Assembly: GCA_021927905.1 (NCBI GenBank)
Contig: BLLK01000038.1
Span: 1-64,000 of the forward strand
Direction of reading: 5' to 3'
Length of the DNA stretch: 64,000 bases
Source of the DNA: Chaetoceros tenuissimus
Taxonomy: Eukaryota; Bacillariophyta; Thalassiosirophyceae; Chaetocerotales; Chaetocerotaceae
In this document: piece by piece, positions 20,748 through 30,952 of the stretch
How the letters are laid out: the number at the start of each line of letters is the position of its first letter
Position numbering within the stretch: position 1 is the stretch's first letter
Notes under the pieces: generated by a model
Seen by the model: only the letters and a program-made list of their open reading frames with translations
Told to the model about the DNA's origin: nothing
The model's database searches: none
Position numbers and translations under genes: made by a program

Positions 20748-22415
20748 ATGACGGAGGAGCCTCAAAATCTCGCTGCTACCAATAATGAACCGAAAGCAAA
20801 GAGAAAACGTCGTCGAAAGAAGAAGAACAATAGCGCTAGTAATGATAAAGCCACACAAAACCCACCTCCAAAAAGTAAAAGCAAAAAGAAGAACAAGAAA
20901 AAGAACAAACCGCAACAGCCGACGATACATCTGCCTCACGCCAAAGTCACCATACGCAACATATCCAATGTAGAGAAATATGTATCCCTTCAAGGAATGA
21001 TTGACTTGATCAAGGAATTGGTTCAAGATCGAAATGAAAATAAGCACAATCTTCTGAGTGAAGAAGGGAACAAAATTGCCAAAGTTGTTTCACCTCTTGA
21101 TTTAGTTTTAGATGAAGTGAGCATAAAGAGATTCCTCGAAAGAGAGAAGTTGAAGATGGAAAAGATGAAACAGGAGGAGGTGCAAGATGAGGGTGATGAA
21201 GCTAAAGATGTAGATGAAGATATGGCTGGTCAAGAGACTCAGGCTGACAATCTTGATAATGAAAAAAATGAAGATGACAAGAATGATGGTTCTAATGTGG
21301 TCAATAGTGAAGCAGTAGCAGAGGAGTCATTAGTTTCAGACCCGAAAGATGATCCTAATTCTATTTTTGCAAGAATACTTGTAAGTATTATGCATTTGAA
21401 ATTCTATACTTGCATCGTTTCAAAAATTATGCAGAGACTCATTTCAAATTTTTGTTCAAATCTTTCATTTTAGTACATGATGCCACCCAAAAAATCTCGA
21501 AGACGAGGAGTGCTACCAGGGCATTGCTATCTTGCACTCTACCCACCCATGCCGTTGTTTATACAAGAGAAGATGAAAGTCATTGAAGAAGAAAAGAAAG
21601 AAGCTGAAAAGCAATCAAAAGAATTGGAGATTGCGACGGAAGCATTACAAGATATGACAATCCAGAATGATGTCGAGGATAATGATGAGACAAGCACAAT
21701 AACCAAAAACGTTGAATGTGACATTACGAAGGATGATACTGCCACTGAAAACAATGAAGATTCAAAAACTTGTAATGCTGATTCTGAATTGAAGGTCGCA
21801 GTTACAGAGCCAATCACTCAAACAAAAATAACAGCATCTGATAAAACCAGAGCACTTGCACAAACACGTCTACTGCTGAACGAAACAATTGCAACATTGT
21901 CAAAATTATGTAAAGATGATTCAAGCAACGGGAAAAGTTACAAAGATCTTGACGTATTCATGAGCCCAAATCAAAAGATATGGAAGAATGAAGAAGGTCG
22001 AAAGTTTGGCTTTTCAGCTAAATATGACTCAACCCTTGAACAAAGTGAAGATTTCCGAAAGTTTCTTGAAAAGAAGAAAAATATGGAAGAGGAACTTTCT
22101 AGTCGTCCAAAACCGCCAGCAGGTGGTATTCCAATATCTGATTTACTATCGACTGGACTTGGCGAAGATAAATCCTCTCGCATAGATGGACCAGTGTCTG
22201 CAATTGTTGCACATTTGCTTGAAAAGAAGGAGGCGGCAAGATTGGCCAAGAAAAAGGCAGCAGCCGAAAAGAAAAAGAAGAAAGCCAAATCAAAATCTAG
22301 CACAGTGAAGAAAGACGAAGAAAAGAAAAAGAAGAACAAACGTAAAAAGAAAAAATCATCAAAAACCGGAGATGCAAAGGTCGCCCCAGTTCCAAAAATG
22401 CTATTGAAAAAGTAG
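20748..22415 (+). CDS. UPF3: UPF3-like nonsense-mediated-decay factor, one intron
   Basis: Exons 20748-21380 and 21474-22415 with a 93-bp GT-AG intron (donor GTAAGT, acceptor TTTTAG) give 524 aa. The splice joins FARIL to YMMPPKKSRRRG. After a very basic N-terminus (KRKRRRKKKNN), residues ~65-75 read HAKVTIRNIS, like the first strand of the Smg4/UPF3 RRM-like domain. Two acidic insertions break up the domain. Later segments (DLDVFMSPNQKIW near 370, YDSTLEQSEDFRKFLEKKK near 400) match the UPF3 pattern 'EFAPNQ...D..Y..FLE'. The tail from ~460 is a Lys/Ala-rich run with KKMLLKK-like ends. UPF3 binds the exon-junction complex and UPF2 in nonsense-mediated mRNA decay. The insertions make the family call moderate; a generic Lys-rich nuclear protein is the alternative. 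Confidence 0.55.
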
Positions 22416-22642
22416 TTGTTTCGTTTCAATAAATATAGAATCATTTAAAGATGTAGTTTGTAGTATTACAGTCATCCAAGGGCTTCATTCAGAACATCGT
22501 TATGAATTCTTGAGCATTTCTTTTTCTACATTCTACACTGGAATTTAGTGTGTGCGTGTACAACCATCGTGTACCTTTCCTGAATAGCAACGTGTTTTCC
22601 CTTTCCTCAACGTTTCCTTCCATTGTCCGACGATGTCATTTT

Positions 22643-24261
22643 TTACTTCGCAACCTCTGGAAGCGCCTCGCCAATTTGATCCATGTTCAATATGCCACCT
22701 TCCATCTGATGTGGATCTGGCATAACATTACTACCAACTCCTGCAACGGAATGATCATTCAAGTAAACAGAGTTTGGAGGCATAGATTGATGTTCATATT
22801 GGAGAGCCCCGTCAGGATAATGTCCGCCCATCTGTTCTCTCTCACATGGACGAATCTGTTTATGCTGTACCTTGAGACGTTTGTTTCCAATCTGTTGAAA
22901 TATTAGAAATGAAATTCCACAATGCAATATAAGTCAATGTCAATGTCATGTTGACTTACCACAAAGCCATTCAACTCTTTAATTGCAAGTGCCGCGGAAT
23001 CTGGACTATCATAAGAAACGAATCCAAACCCTCTGCTTCTACCTGTGTCTTTTTCCACCATGATTCTGACACTCAAAAGAGTTCCATAGTGACAGAATAA
23101 CTGCCACATATCCAAGTTTGTAAAGTGATTTGGAATATGGAAGATGAATAAATTCGCACCCTCTGGTCCCTTATTGTGTTGTGTAGTTTGTATTGGAGGT
23201 CCAGGAGTGACTGCAGGATAATACTGCATATGACTTGGAGGAGGATTAGGAGGACTTGGAACAATTCCAGGTACTGGTAACCTTCCTGTTGGCGGACGAG
23301 TACGAGGTGATTGGCCCATCTGAGGGTCAGCATTGTAGCTCCAAGGCTGCTGCTGTGAAAAGAATGTTGCCCCTCCACCTCCTGAAGAGTATATGCTTGC
23401 ATTCGAATCTTCAAACGCTGATGGTGGCAGCATATCGTTCCCATCGAACGAAGTAGTTCTTCTATTTTGTGTGTATTGCATAGGTTGAATATGAGGTGAT
23501 GGCGAAGGAGTAGCATTTTGATAAGCATTCTGATAAGCATTTTGTTGAACTGGTCTATCAGACCAAGATGGCTGTTCAGGAGATGCTTGAATTCCAAAAC
23601 CATAGGAAACAACTGGACTTGGAGGCGGAACGCCGAGGTATTGCAAATTAGGACTATTTGGAGCAATGTTGACCATATTCATTGGTCTCCCTCCTACACT
23701 TTCAATTTGCTCAGATCCAAAGACAGTTACGGTCCCTGGAAAAAGAGGAGATGCAGGTGGAATGGTTCCCATTGAGACAGGGTTTTGGCTCACTTCATCA
23801 CCACTGTTAGAGAATCCAATCCCTGGTAAATTTCTATTTGATGTGTGTGGTGAAAGAGGCGGGATGACGGGGTACTGCTGTCTCCCAAAACTGTTCTGCA
23901 TGCTAAGGATAGAATCATATCCACTATTCATTGGAGTTGCAGGAGAATGCGGAACGTTTTGACCATAAAAGTAATGATTATGAATATGAGGTTGATGCAT
24001 AGGAGAGAGAGGCGTAGTATGGAACGGAGGTGAAAATTCAGCAGGATTAGGATTGTTGGATCCCTTTCCATTCGCACTAGCGGGATTATTTCCATCACCA
24101 GTGCCCCCTGTCCCTTGTGTAGATGCAGTCTCGGAATCATTTGGATTACTTACAGGAGCTGTTTTTGTTGGTTCATCTTGTGTCGCAGAAGGAGTAGTAT
24201 CTTTGAGACCTTCTGCTGGGGTCGGTTCTGGTGTTGAAGCCACTTTTTCGTTTTCTTGCAT
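22643..24261 (-). CDS. CELF/Bruno-type RRM RNA-binding protein, one intron
   Basis: Exon 1 runs 24261-22960 and exon 2 runs 22891-22643 on the minus strand. The 68-bp GT-AG intron has donor GTAAGT, and phase 0 joins NGFV to IGNKRLKVQHK. The product is 516 aa. About 360 residues of low-complexity Pro/Asn/Ser/Gln-rich sequence (prion-like) precede one RRM (residues ~368-448). That RRM has RNP2 LFIFHIP, RNP1 GRSRGFGFVSY and the extension RLKVQHKQIR. This closely resembles RRM3 of CELF/ETR-3 proteins (ANLFIYHLP...CFGFVSYDNP...GFQIGMKRLKVQLK, from memory). CELF proteins bind U/G-rich elements to control splicing, translation and decay. Only one RRM is present instead of three. The frame upstream of the ATG stays open to 24420 without another ATG. 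Confidence 0.75.
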
Positions 24262-25345
24262 AATATTTGGAAGTTGAAGAGCTTGTTGTGGGTTTATAGA
24301 CTCGTTTTCAATCTTTGCAGAATTTAGTTCTTCAAATTTGTTCTGCTTGATGATTTTATCGGAAGTTCTCGTAAAGGACAGAATTTTGAAAGATTTTTTG
24401 AATAATAGGTGGTGTGCTTTTTAAGTTTTTGTACGTGTCTATTCCTAGAGTCCATGATGATGTAGATACAAAGAAGCAAAAGATGTGAGTTTGAAGTCAT
24501 ATGAATACAAACAAATTCTAATTCGTTTTCAAAAATGAAGGAACAATTAGGTAGCATGACCTAAAGTTTTGAATAGAAAAAGTAATAGAGCTGAGATCAA
24601 GAAAAGCAGATCAACCGCAGTCCTTATTTTTCACAGTTGAATTCTCAATTTCCATAGACATGATTTCCTTTTCCTCTCTGTAACATTCTATTTGGAGATG
24701 AGAGTCCTTCCTGGTATCTTTTCACGAAACACGACCAGACTCTTTGAGATTTAGAGCTGATACAACACTTACCTAGAATATGAATATGTAGACATGCAAA
24801 AGGTTTCTATATAAATAGTGTGCAGTTTTGTACGTGATTGATTTCACACGCTAGAAGCTTCTGGCGTCGACTGCTGGAGATTGGTTTCGGAAAAAGAACT
24901 CTGATCTTCTACAGGAAAAGCCTCGATTCTCTACTTGACACACGGATGAGTTTTTGCTCTTTTCCTACTCAATCAAAACTAAAATTGGATCTTTTTCAAA
25001 TAGAGTAAACTTTCAATATCTCTCTTAACCATGCAATGTACTCGTAAGTAATTCAATTGTAGTAGGCACCTTCCTCCTATGGCTGATTTTCTATTCAATT
25101 AGGGGTGATGATGCATTCTTTTCAGTTCTAGAGCAGTGCTTGTTGACTTGGGAGTTGTCAGCCCTTTTCATGCTGTCTTTCATTACAACTAAAATCAGGT
25201 AAAATAGCTACAACGGAAATTGGAAGTTTCATGAAAATTTTCAAATTGAAATCAATCACCAGCTTGAGAGGCAGGTTTACTTCTTACGTAGAACATCATA
25301 TTCAATCTATGCGAAAAGAAATATTATTTTTAAAGATCAATTAGC
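24262..25345. other. Long intergenic region upstream of the CELF-type gene
   Basis: About 1.1 kb between two minus-strand genes. The proximal part (to ~24560) is probably 5' UTR: it includes an overlapping 77-codon frame on the minus strand at 24324-24557, whose ATG at ~24453 could act as an upstream ORF. A TATATAAATA sequence lies near 24810. The rest is AT-rich with no tRNA, snRNA or repeat recognised. Confidence 0.45.
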
Positions 25346-28261
25346 TCAAACTACTTTCAAGATAACAAAGTGATTGCCACTTTCAAAGCCACTGCCAACC
25401 ATTTCCAGTGAGTCAATTTTGGAAACCAAATCTTCAAGCTCGCCCTCCTTGTACATATGACAATATCTCTGGAAAACTACAAGTCCTTTGCGCTCGTCAT
25501 ATTCAGCTCCTTCGTAGGCGTCAGAATACATTTCAGCAACTCCTTTACATTTTTCATCAATGTTTTGTGACTCTTGACTCTTTTTCTCGCCATTCGCATT
25601 GACTTTGTTCAAGTATCTAGGTTGAGCATTGAATGGAACAAATACATCTGTACCTGCAAACTTCCTTTTACTGTTTGATTCTTGTTCAAGAGCCCACGCT
25701 TGGACGTTGATCATTCCTCCTTTCTTCACTACACGAGATAATTCTTTCAAACATCTTATTCTTCGTGAAGACGTACTCAAGTGGTGCATGACAGCTATAC
25801 AGATGGCTGCATCACAACTCTTTGATTGAAGTGGAATATGCATACAGTCACCTACCGCAACAGCAGGTCTTGAATTCAATCCCATTTTGCTAGAGCTTAC
25901 TTGACGGTTTTGTGGACCTGCTTTGTTTGTATCAGCGTTTGCACATGCTCCTATTGATGTTTGAAGAAGAGGTTCGGATATATCTGTCCCAATGACATAG
26001 CTACCAGCTTCCCAAATAGCTGGAAAGTACTTTCCGTCTCCGCAACCAACATCTGCGACTATACTTCCTTTTGGTAATTCCTTTAAAAACTTTGTGGCTC
26101 CAGGCCAAAGTACTCCTCTTTTACCTCTTGTATGATGCCACTGCGTCGCAATTGCATCATAGACTGCGTGCACATGTTCTCTTTCAGTCTCTGGTGTAGA
26201 AATGTCTTCATCTTCTAATTCCTCACTTTCAGAAACTTTCCCCCATTTTGGAGGGAAGACGCGTGTTTCAACTTTTGCGAGGGGCGTGGTATCATTCTTG
26301 CCTTCGCCACTTGGTAGTGTAATTGCTGTCCTCAAAGTGAGACTAACTCTTGTCTTTCTTGGAAGAACTTTACCGTTAACACAATCGGTCATTCTAGTCA
26401 CAATTTGATGATTCCATATATACCTTGCATCACTGGACATTAGCAAAAGTGATCTTGGTGGTAGATGCACAAGCTTCTTCACCCCTGTATCTTTGTGTTT
26501 GAATTCCATCACGCAGTCAGATCCTAGTGAAATACTAATGAGACCGTCGCTAAAAGCTGACTCCGTATCAATATGAGACCCAATACCTTGTCCACGCTTG
26601 TACTCATTCACAGTAATCTGATTAATGTCTGGGTACCTCTTCTTCACTGGACTTGCTTCGTTATCATTATCGTCAAATTCAGTTTGACGAGTGCGTTCAA
26701 CTACGGCTGCAAGAATATCCCAGCCACTGCCTTCTTTCACTGCATTATCTGAAAATAAATCTAACATCTCTTTGGTCCAGGAGTCTCCAGGTAAACAAGG
26801 CATGGGTGGGCACAAAGTTTTCTCTTCTTCGTCTTTTCTATTTCTTAATACATCTGCAGACTCATAATCAAATACATAACCGTAGTGTTGCACGCGTCTC
26901 TTCACTGCTCCAGTCTTTGAGAAGTTTTTCTGTTCAGGAGCCCAGGGAGCATTAGGCCCTGTAAGGCAAGCAATTAATACCTGTTCCTCATCTTCGGATA
27001 CAAAGTCATGAATGCAAATTAGACCTGGTACTACAACGTCATTTGTTGTTGATGTACATTCAGGCTTCGATGATTCACCGGGTAAGTCGAAATCTTTCCC
27101 GATCAGTGTTAGTTGAAGTGATGGATCTTGCTTTTGCATACGATTAGATTTTGCAGCACTTCTCTGAGTGACATCTGCAAAATCAAGATAGAGTTTTCCA
27201 GTTTTGATTTGAGTGCCATTCACATTAATAGTGATTTGCTGATTCTGCAATTCTCGGATTAATGCTTGAGCATGTAGTGGCGATCTTGTACCAATGTGAC
27301 AGTGTTTAAATGGAGCAATTTGTTTCTTAGCAGGGACGAATACCTCTGGTGGTAATGTGAGCCACTTGCTGTCATTTGATTCCGACATATCTAGAGATGC
27401 GTTTACCTTTTCAATGATAGGTTCGATAGCAGATCGAACTGCATCCTGGAACAAATGTGGATCTGATCTCATCTTTTTGATGATGTCCATACTCATGTCC
27501 AAACTGTCCATTGAATCACTCACAGTTTTGTCATTATTCTTGTCACCATCCGTAGGATCATAGTTAATTATATTTGTCATGAAAACAAAACGTGTTTGTT
27601 TTCTTTCAGATTCAATCGTTTCAACTGCCTGTGCATCGTTATACATATGTTCATGAATAAGGAGCCTCCTGAACTTAGGCATACCAGTTCTTGGCCACGA
27701 GATATGTGTTGGTGGAAGTGGTATTTGTGTAACTTGTGTTGCTTGAATATTTTTCACACTATACGTGATTTTGCATTCTTCTTCGACCTTCATATTTGAT
27801 CGCTGAGGAAAAAACAAATCTGATGGTGCAATTTTATGATGTCTCAAGAAGCATGCAACATCACGTGCTATATATGGTGTGGAATACATTATTCTCGCCT
27901 TTGTGCATGGAATCATCTCCTTTTTAGTATCTTCATTTTTCTTCACTTGTTCAACAGTCACTTCAATTTCAATTGGAGAAAATTCGTCTAGAGATTGCAG
28001 ATGCTTTAGAGGGGAGTCCGTTGGAAGGTAATCTTCATTCACAGACAAGGCACTAAACAGCATCTCTTTAATTGCTGCCTCATTTGAGAGTTCGGCTTTG
28101 GTTGAATCGAATGTATTATCTATGCTTTCACCTGAATGACTTGTGCTAGAAACATCTTTTGGTAAAAATGCGCCTTGAATATGCACAAATCCATTTGCTT
28201 CATTGAGCGACAAAGGCTCGTGAGGAAGAACCGATCTGAAAATAGTTGTGGTCTCTTTCAT
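25346..28261 (-). CDS. ALKBH8: ALKBH8: AlkB-like oxygenase fused to Trm9-type tRNA methyltransferase
   Basis: 971 aa, single exon, ATG at 28259-28261. Residues ~405-660 form a 2OG-Fe(II) dioxygenase of the AlkB family. It starts LICIHDFVSEDEEQ and has the iron ligands in HIDTES (residue ~563) and NHQI (~618). RKTRVSLTLR carries the 2-oxoglutarate-binding arginine. Residues ~700-971 form the Trm9-like SAM methyltransferase: VADVGCGDGKY is motif I (~737), followed by AAICIAVMHHLST and YHMYKEGELEDLV. In animals and plants ALKBH8 completes 5-methoxycarbonylmethyl-uridine at the tRNA wobble position and hydroxylates it. The N-terminal ~380 residues are longer than in animal ALKBH8. They end in a degenerate RRM-like region (FKHCHIGTRSPLHAQALI) where animals have an RRM. 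All catalytic residues I can place are present. Confidence 0.88.
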   Translation of the reverse strand: MKETTTIFRSVLPHEPLSLNEANGFVHIQGAFLPKDVSSTSHSGESIDNTFDSTKAELSNEAAIKEMLFSALSVNEDYLPTDSPLKHLQSLDEFSPIEIEVTVEQVKKNEDTKKEMIPCTKARIMYSTPYIARDVACFLRHHKIAPSDLFFPQRSNMKVEEECKITYSVKNIQATQVTQIPLPPTHISWPRTGMPKFRRLLIHEHMYNDAQAVETIESERKQTRFVFMTNIINYDPTDGDKNNDKTVSDSMDSLDMSMDIIKKMRSDPHLFQDAVRSAIEPIIEKVNASLDMSESNDSKWLTLPPEVFVPAKKQIAPFKHCHIGTRSPLHAQALIRELQNQQITINVNGTQIKTGKLYLDFADVTQRSAAKSNRMQKQDPSLQLTLIGKDFDLPGESSKPECTSTTNDVVVPGLICIHDFVSEDEEQVLIACLTGPNAPWAPEQKNFSKTGAVKRRVQHYGYVFDYESADVLRNRKDEEEKTLCPPMPCLPGDSWTKEMLDLFSDNAVKEGSGWDILAAVVERTRQTEFDDNDNEASPVKKRYPDINQITVNEYKRGQGIGSHIDTESAFSDGLISISLGSDCVMEFKHKDTGVKKLVHLPPRSLLLMSSDARYIWNHQIVTRMTDCVNGKVLPRKTRVSLTLRTAITLPSGEGKNDTTPLAKVETRVFPPKWGKVSESEELEDEDISTPETEREHVHAVYDAIATQWHHTRGKRGVLWPGATKFLKELPKGSIVADVGCGDGKYFPAIWEAGSYVIGTDISEPLLQTSIGACANADTNKAGPQNRQVSSSKMGLNSRPAVAVGDCMHIPLQSKSCDAAICIAVMHHLSTSSRRIRCLKELSRVVKKGGMINVQAWALEQESNSKRKFAGTDVFVPFNAQPRYLNKVNANGEKKSQESQNIDEKCKGVAEMYSDAYEGAEYDERKGLVVFQRYCHMYKEGELEDLVSKIDSLEMVGSGFESGNHFVILKVV

Positions 28262-28507
28262 TATTTAAAACAATTATTGAGAAATGCAGCAGCAAGTTGC
28301 TTTATTACTTCAATATTACTTTTAAGATGAAAATGAAAAAATGAAAGGTGAAAAGGTGAAGGTCTCATGATGTGTCTCACATGATTGAATGGTTACAAGC
28401 GCGCGGGTTATTTTGACGTTATATGATTTGAATTTGAATGTAAGATTGAATACAAGATGATATAAATTTTAAAATGAAGTGGTGTAGACTATACATTGAG
28501 GATTAAT

Positions 28508-30952
28508 TTAAGATACAGTTAGTAACGCATCCTTGAGTATACCACAAAGTCTTGAGCATTCATCCGGTTTAGTTAGTGGTGATACCATAATGTAAACGAC
28601 ATTTCCAAGAGGTCGAGCATAAACTCCGTTATCAAGAAGATATTTTACAACAGGGATACTTCTTCCAGCTGCAGCATATCCACTTCCACTCTCATCTGGC
28701 TCAATGGTAACAGCCACAACAGTTCCCAATGACATTGCTTCTTGAACAATATCTAATTGAGATAAAGCTGACACTTCTTCTTGATTGAAGAAGGCTGTCT
28801 TGTAGTCAATTTCGTTTGACTCAAACAATTCAGCATATGTATCGAGAGCATGGATACTACTAACGCATCCAACTGGGTGCGCAGTATACGAGTGCCCATG
28901 TAGAAGTGCTTCTGCTTTTGTATCTCCTAAAAACGTTTTGAAAACATCCTCACTTGCTAATGTCACACTCATAGGTATGAGTCCACCAGTCAGCAATTTC
29001 GCGTAAGCTGCAATATCTGGATTAGCCCCGATAATTTCACGACAAGAAGCGACTCCCACACGGTACAATCCAGCCGCAACTTCATCAAAGATAATAGGTA
29101 CATGTTTCGATCTTGCCAAATCAATCAGCGCCCGTTGCCAGAGCGGATCGATGAATTTCATTCCACCTGCCCCAAGTAAAACAGGTTCAATAACGACGGA
29201 TGCAATGATTTTGTTTTCGGTACTTTCATAATTCGACCACTCTTTATCAATCTGCTCATAGTAATGGGTATACAAATCAGAAGAAAGTCTTTGTCCAACA
29301 TCTAAAATTAATTCGATGCTATCGAATTCTTTTGCACTTGCAGGACAACCTGATGATGAAGGTGGAGCTACTCCAATTTTACCATTTGCATATCTGATTG
29401 TTGGATAAGATAAGAAGAGACCCTTTGGCTCATACCATGGGTGTTGCCCTTCATTGAAAACACTTGGTTCTGCGACATCCATCACACCCAAGGTATCACC
29501 ATGATAACAATCGTTTTGAGCAACAACTGTCAATTTTTTGTCCAAAGGTACATCTCCGTCGCCTCGTGCAGCACGGTCATATACATATTTTTTCATTCCC
29601 ATTTTGATTGCTACTTCCATTGCTGTACTTCCATCATCTGTGAAAAATACTCTAGAAGCCCAATCCCTTCCTGGACCACTCTTGGAATGTAATAAACGAT
29701 CTGCTAAGGCCTTTGCTGGTTCATGTACAACGTCTGGAAAAATCACATGACCAAATTTTCCAGCAGCTGCTGCCGCAGACAAACTTAATGATGTCTCGCC
29801 ATGGCCCATCCCTTGAGTCCACCAAGAAGCACATGCATCAAATGTTCCCGAACGCTCCATTCCAGTCGTATCGTTGTCATTGTCAGTATCATTGAGGATA
29901 CTGAAGTAATCACCAGTAGCACCATCAATCACTGTAGCATTAACTTTCTTGTCATCGTGACCTTGGTGCTGAGTGAAAGGCCACCAAAGAGATTCTTTTC
30001 CTTCTGATCTCAAGTTATACAAAGTATCCACATGATCATTCCACATTTCATTTAAATATCCATTCAATCTCTCACTCTGTTCCTTTACTTGAGCTGATGC
30101 AAACCATTCGTCAAGTGGTACTTCTAAAGGAGGTAGTGGTGGAAGTGAAATAATGCTATCTTCATGTTTTAACAGAGGCCTTCCACTTCCACTTCGCAAA
30201 CTTAAACTTCTTTCAGCATATTCCTTGAGAGCAGGTAAATTACTTCCATGTTCTCCCTCCGCTTCGTCGATCAAAACTAGTGCATGAATGTCATAACCTC
30301 TTACAATTAAAGATTCCATGGCTGATAGAGTAGCTGAGATACCACCCAATCTTCCATCTCCCACTAAAACAACTGGCAATTGAAGTTGCTTATACAAGTC
30401 TCCTTGAGTTGACCATCCCCATCTTTGTTGATTAGATGCATGTTTTGGTTGAGAATTCAGTGGTGACGATGACGAAGGTGACAATACCCCTCCAGCTGTC
30501 TCAATCCAAATATTTGTACATGAAACAGACTCTGCATTTTGTGCAATTGAACGAATCTTTTGTTGTAAAGTATCCAATACCATTTCATCGCTTGTAGGTT
30601 GGTTTTCTATCCTTGATGCTAGATGCGGTGAAGCAGGTGTGTTCCAATTAAAAAGTGTATGAGCTCCGCTATCATTTGGTACAGATTTCGTCATGTGCTT
30701 GAGAACAAATCCTTCATCACTTCCTCCACATTGAAGTGGTTTGATGTAATGAACAGGTTGATTATTGTCCACATTTGATTTCACGAGAGAGGTCGAGACA
30801 ACTGTTTTACCGACATCAGTATTGGCTCCAAAGATTACATGAGTAGGAAACTTTTTAGATACTGGTATGGATTTGGACGATGCTGATAACTGACGAGTGG
30901 CTTTGAGTATCCGATGTTTTGCAGAGTATCTGGATATTCTAGAAACGTTCAT
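28508..30952 (-). CDS. BIO3-BIO1: Bifunctional dethiobiotin synthetase / DAPA aminotransferase (BIO3-BIO1)
   Basis: 814 aa, single exon, ATG at 30950-30952. Residues 1-35 are rich in Ser/Arg/Lys with no acids, a likely mitochondrial presequence. Residues ~36-310 form the BioD domain with P-loop FGANTDVGKT (~41-50) and the biotin-family motif WIETAGGVLSP. Residues ~325-814 form the BioA class III aminotransferase: WWTQGMGHG, DDGSTAMEVAIKM, FDEVAAGLYR (cofactor Asp) and YAKLLTGGLIPM (the Lys that binds PLP, near residue 650). The fused protein converts 7-keto-8-aminopelargonate through DAPA to dethiobiotin, two consecutive steps of biotin synthesis. The same fusion is known in Arabidopsis and several fungi and stramenopiles. 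Both active sites look intact. It is 246 bp upstream of ALKBH8 on the same strand. Confidence 0.93.
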   Translation of the reverse strand: MNVSRISRYSAKHRILKATRQLSASSKSIPVSKKFPTHVIFGANTDVGKTVVSTSLVKSNVDNNQPVHYIKPLQCGGSDEGFVLKHMTKSVPNDSGAHTLFNWNTPASPHLASRIENQPTSDEMVLDTLQQKIRSIAQNAESVSCTNIWIETAGGVLSPSSSSPLNSQPKHASNQQRWGWSTQGDLYKQLQLPVVLVGDGRLGGISATLSAMESLIVRGYDIHALVLIDEAEGEHGSNLPALKEYAERSLSLRSGSGRPLLKHEDSIISLPPLPPLEVPLDEWFASAQVKEQSERLNGYLNEMWNDHVDTLYNLRSEGKESLWWPFTQHQGHDDKKVNATVIDGATGDYFSILNDTDNDNDTTGMERSGTFDACASWWTQGMGHGETSLSLSAAAAAGKFGHVIFPDVVHEPAKALADRLLHSKSGPGRDWASRVFFTDDGSTAMEVAIKMGMKKYVYDRAARGDGDVPLDKKLTVVAQNDCYHGDTLGVMDVAEPSVFNEGQHPWYEPKGLFLSYPTIRYANGKIGVAPPSSSGCPASAKEFDSIELILDVGQRLSSDLYTHYYEQIDKEWSNYESTENKIIASVVIEPVLLGAGGMKFIDPLWQRALIDLARSKHVPIIFDEVAAGLYRVGVASCREIIGANPDIAAYAKLLTGGLIPMSVTLASEDVFKTFLGDTKAEALLHGHSYTAHPVGCVSSIHALDTYAELFESNEIDYKTAFFNQEEVSALSQLDIVQEAMSLGTVVAVTIEPDESGSGYAAAGRSIPVVKYLLDNGVYARPLGNVVYIMVSPLTKPDECSRLCGILKDALLTVS

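Noticed and set aside
24324-24557. 77-codon minus-strand frame before the CELF-type gene
   Set aside because: Possible upstream ORF, but no domain and it overlaps the probable 5' UTR; not called as a gene.
24760-24780. ACTTACCT resembling the 5' end of U1 snRNA
   Set aside because: The following sequence does not match U1 stem-loops, and an 8-base match is expected by chance.
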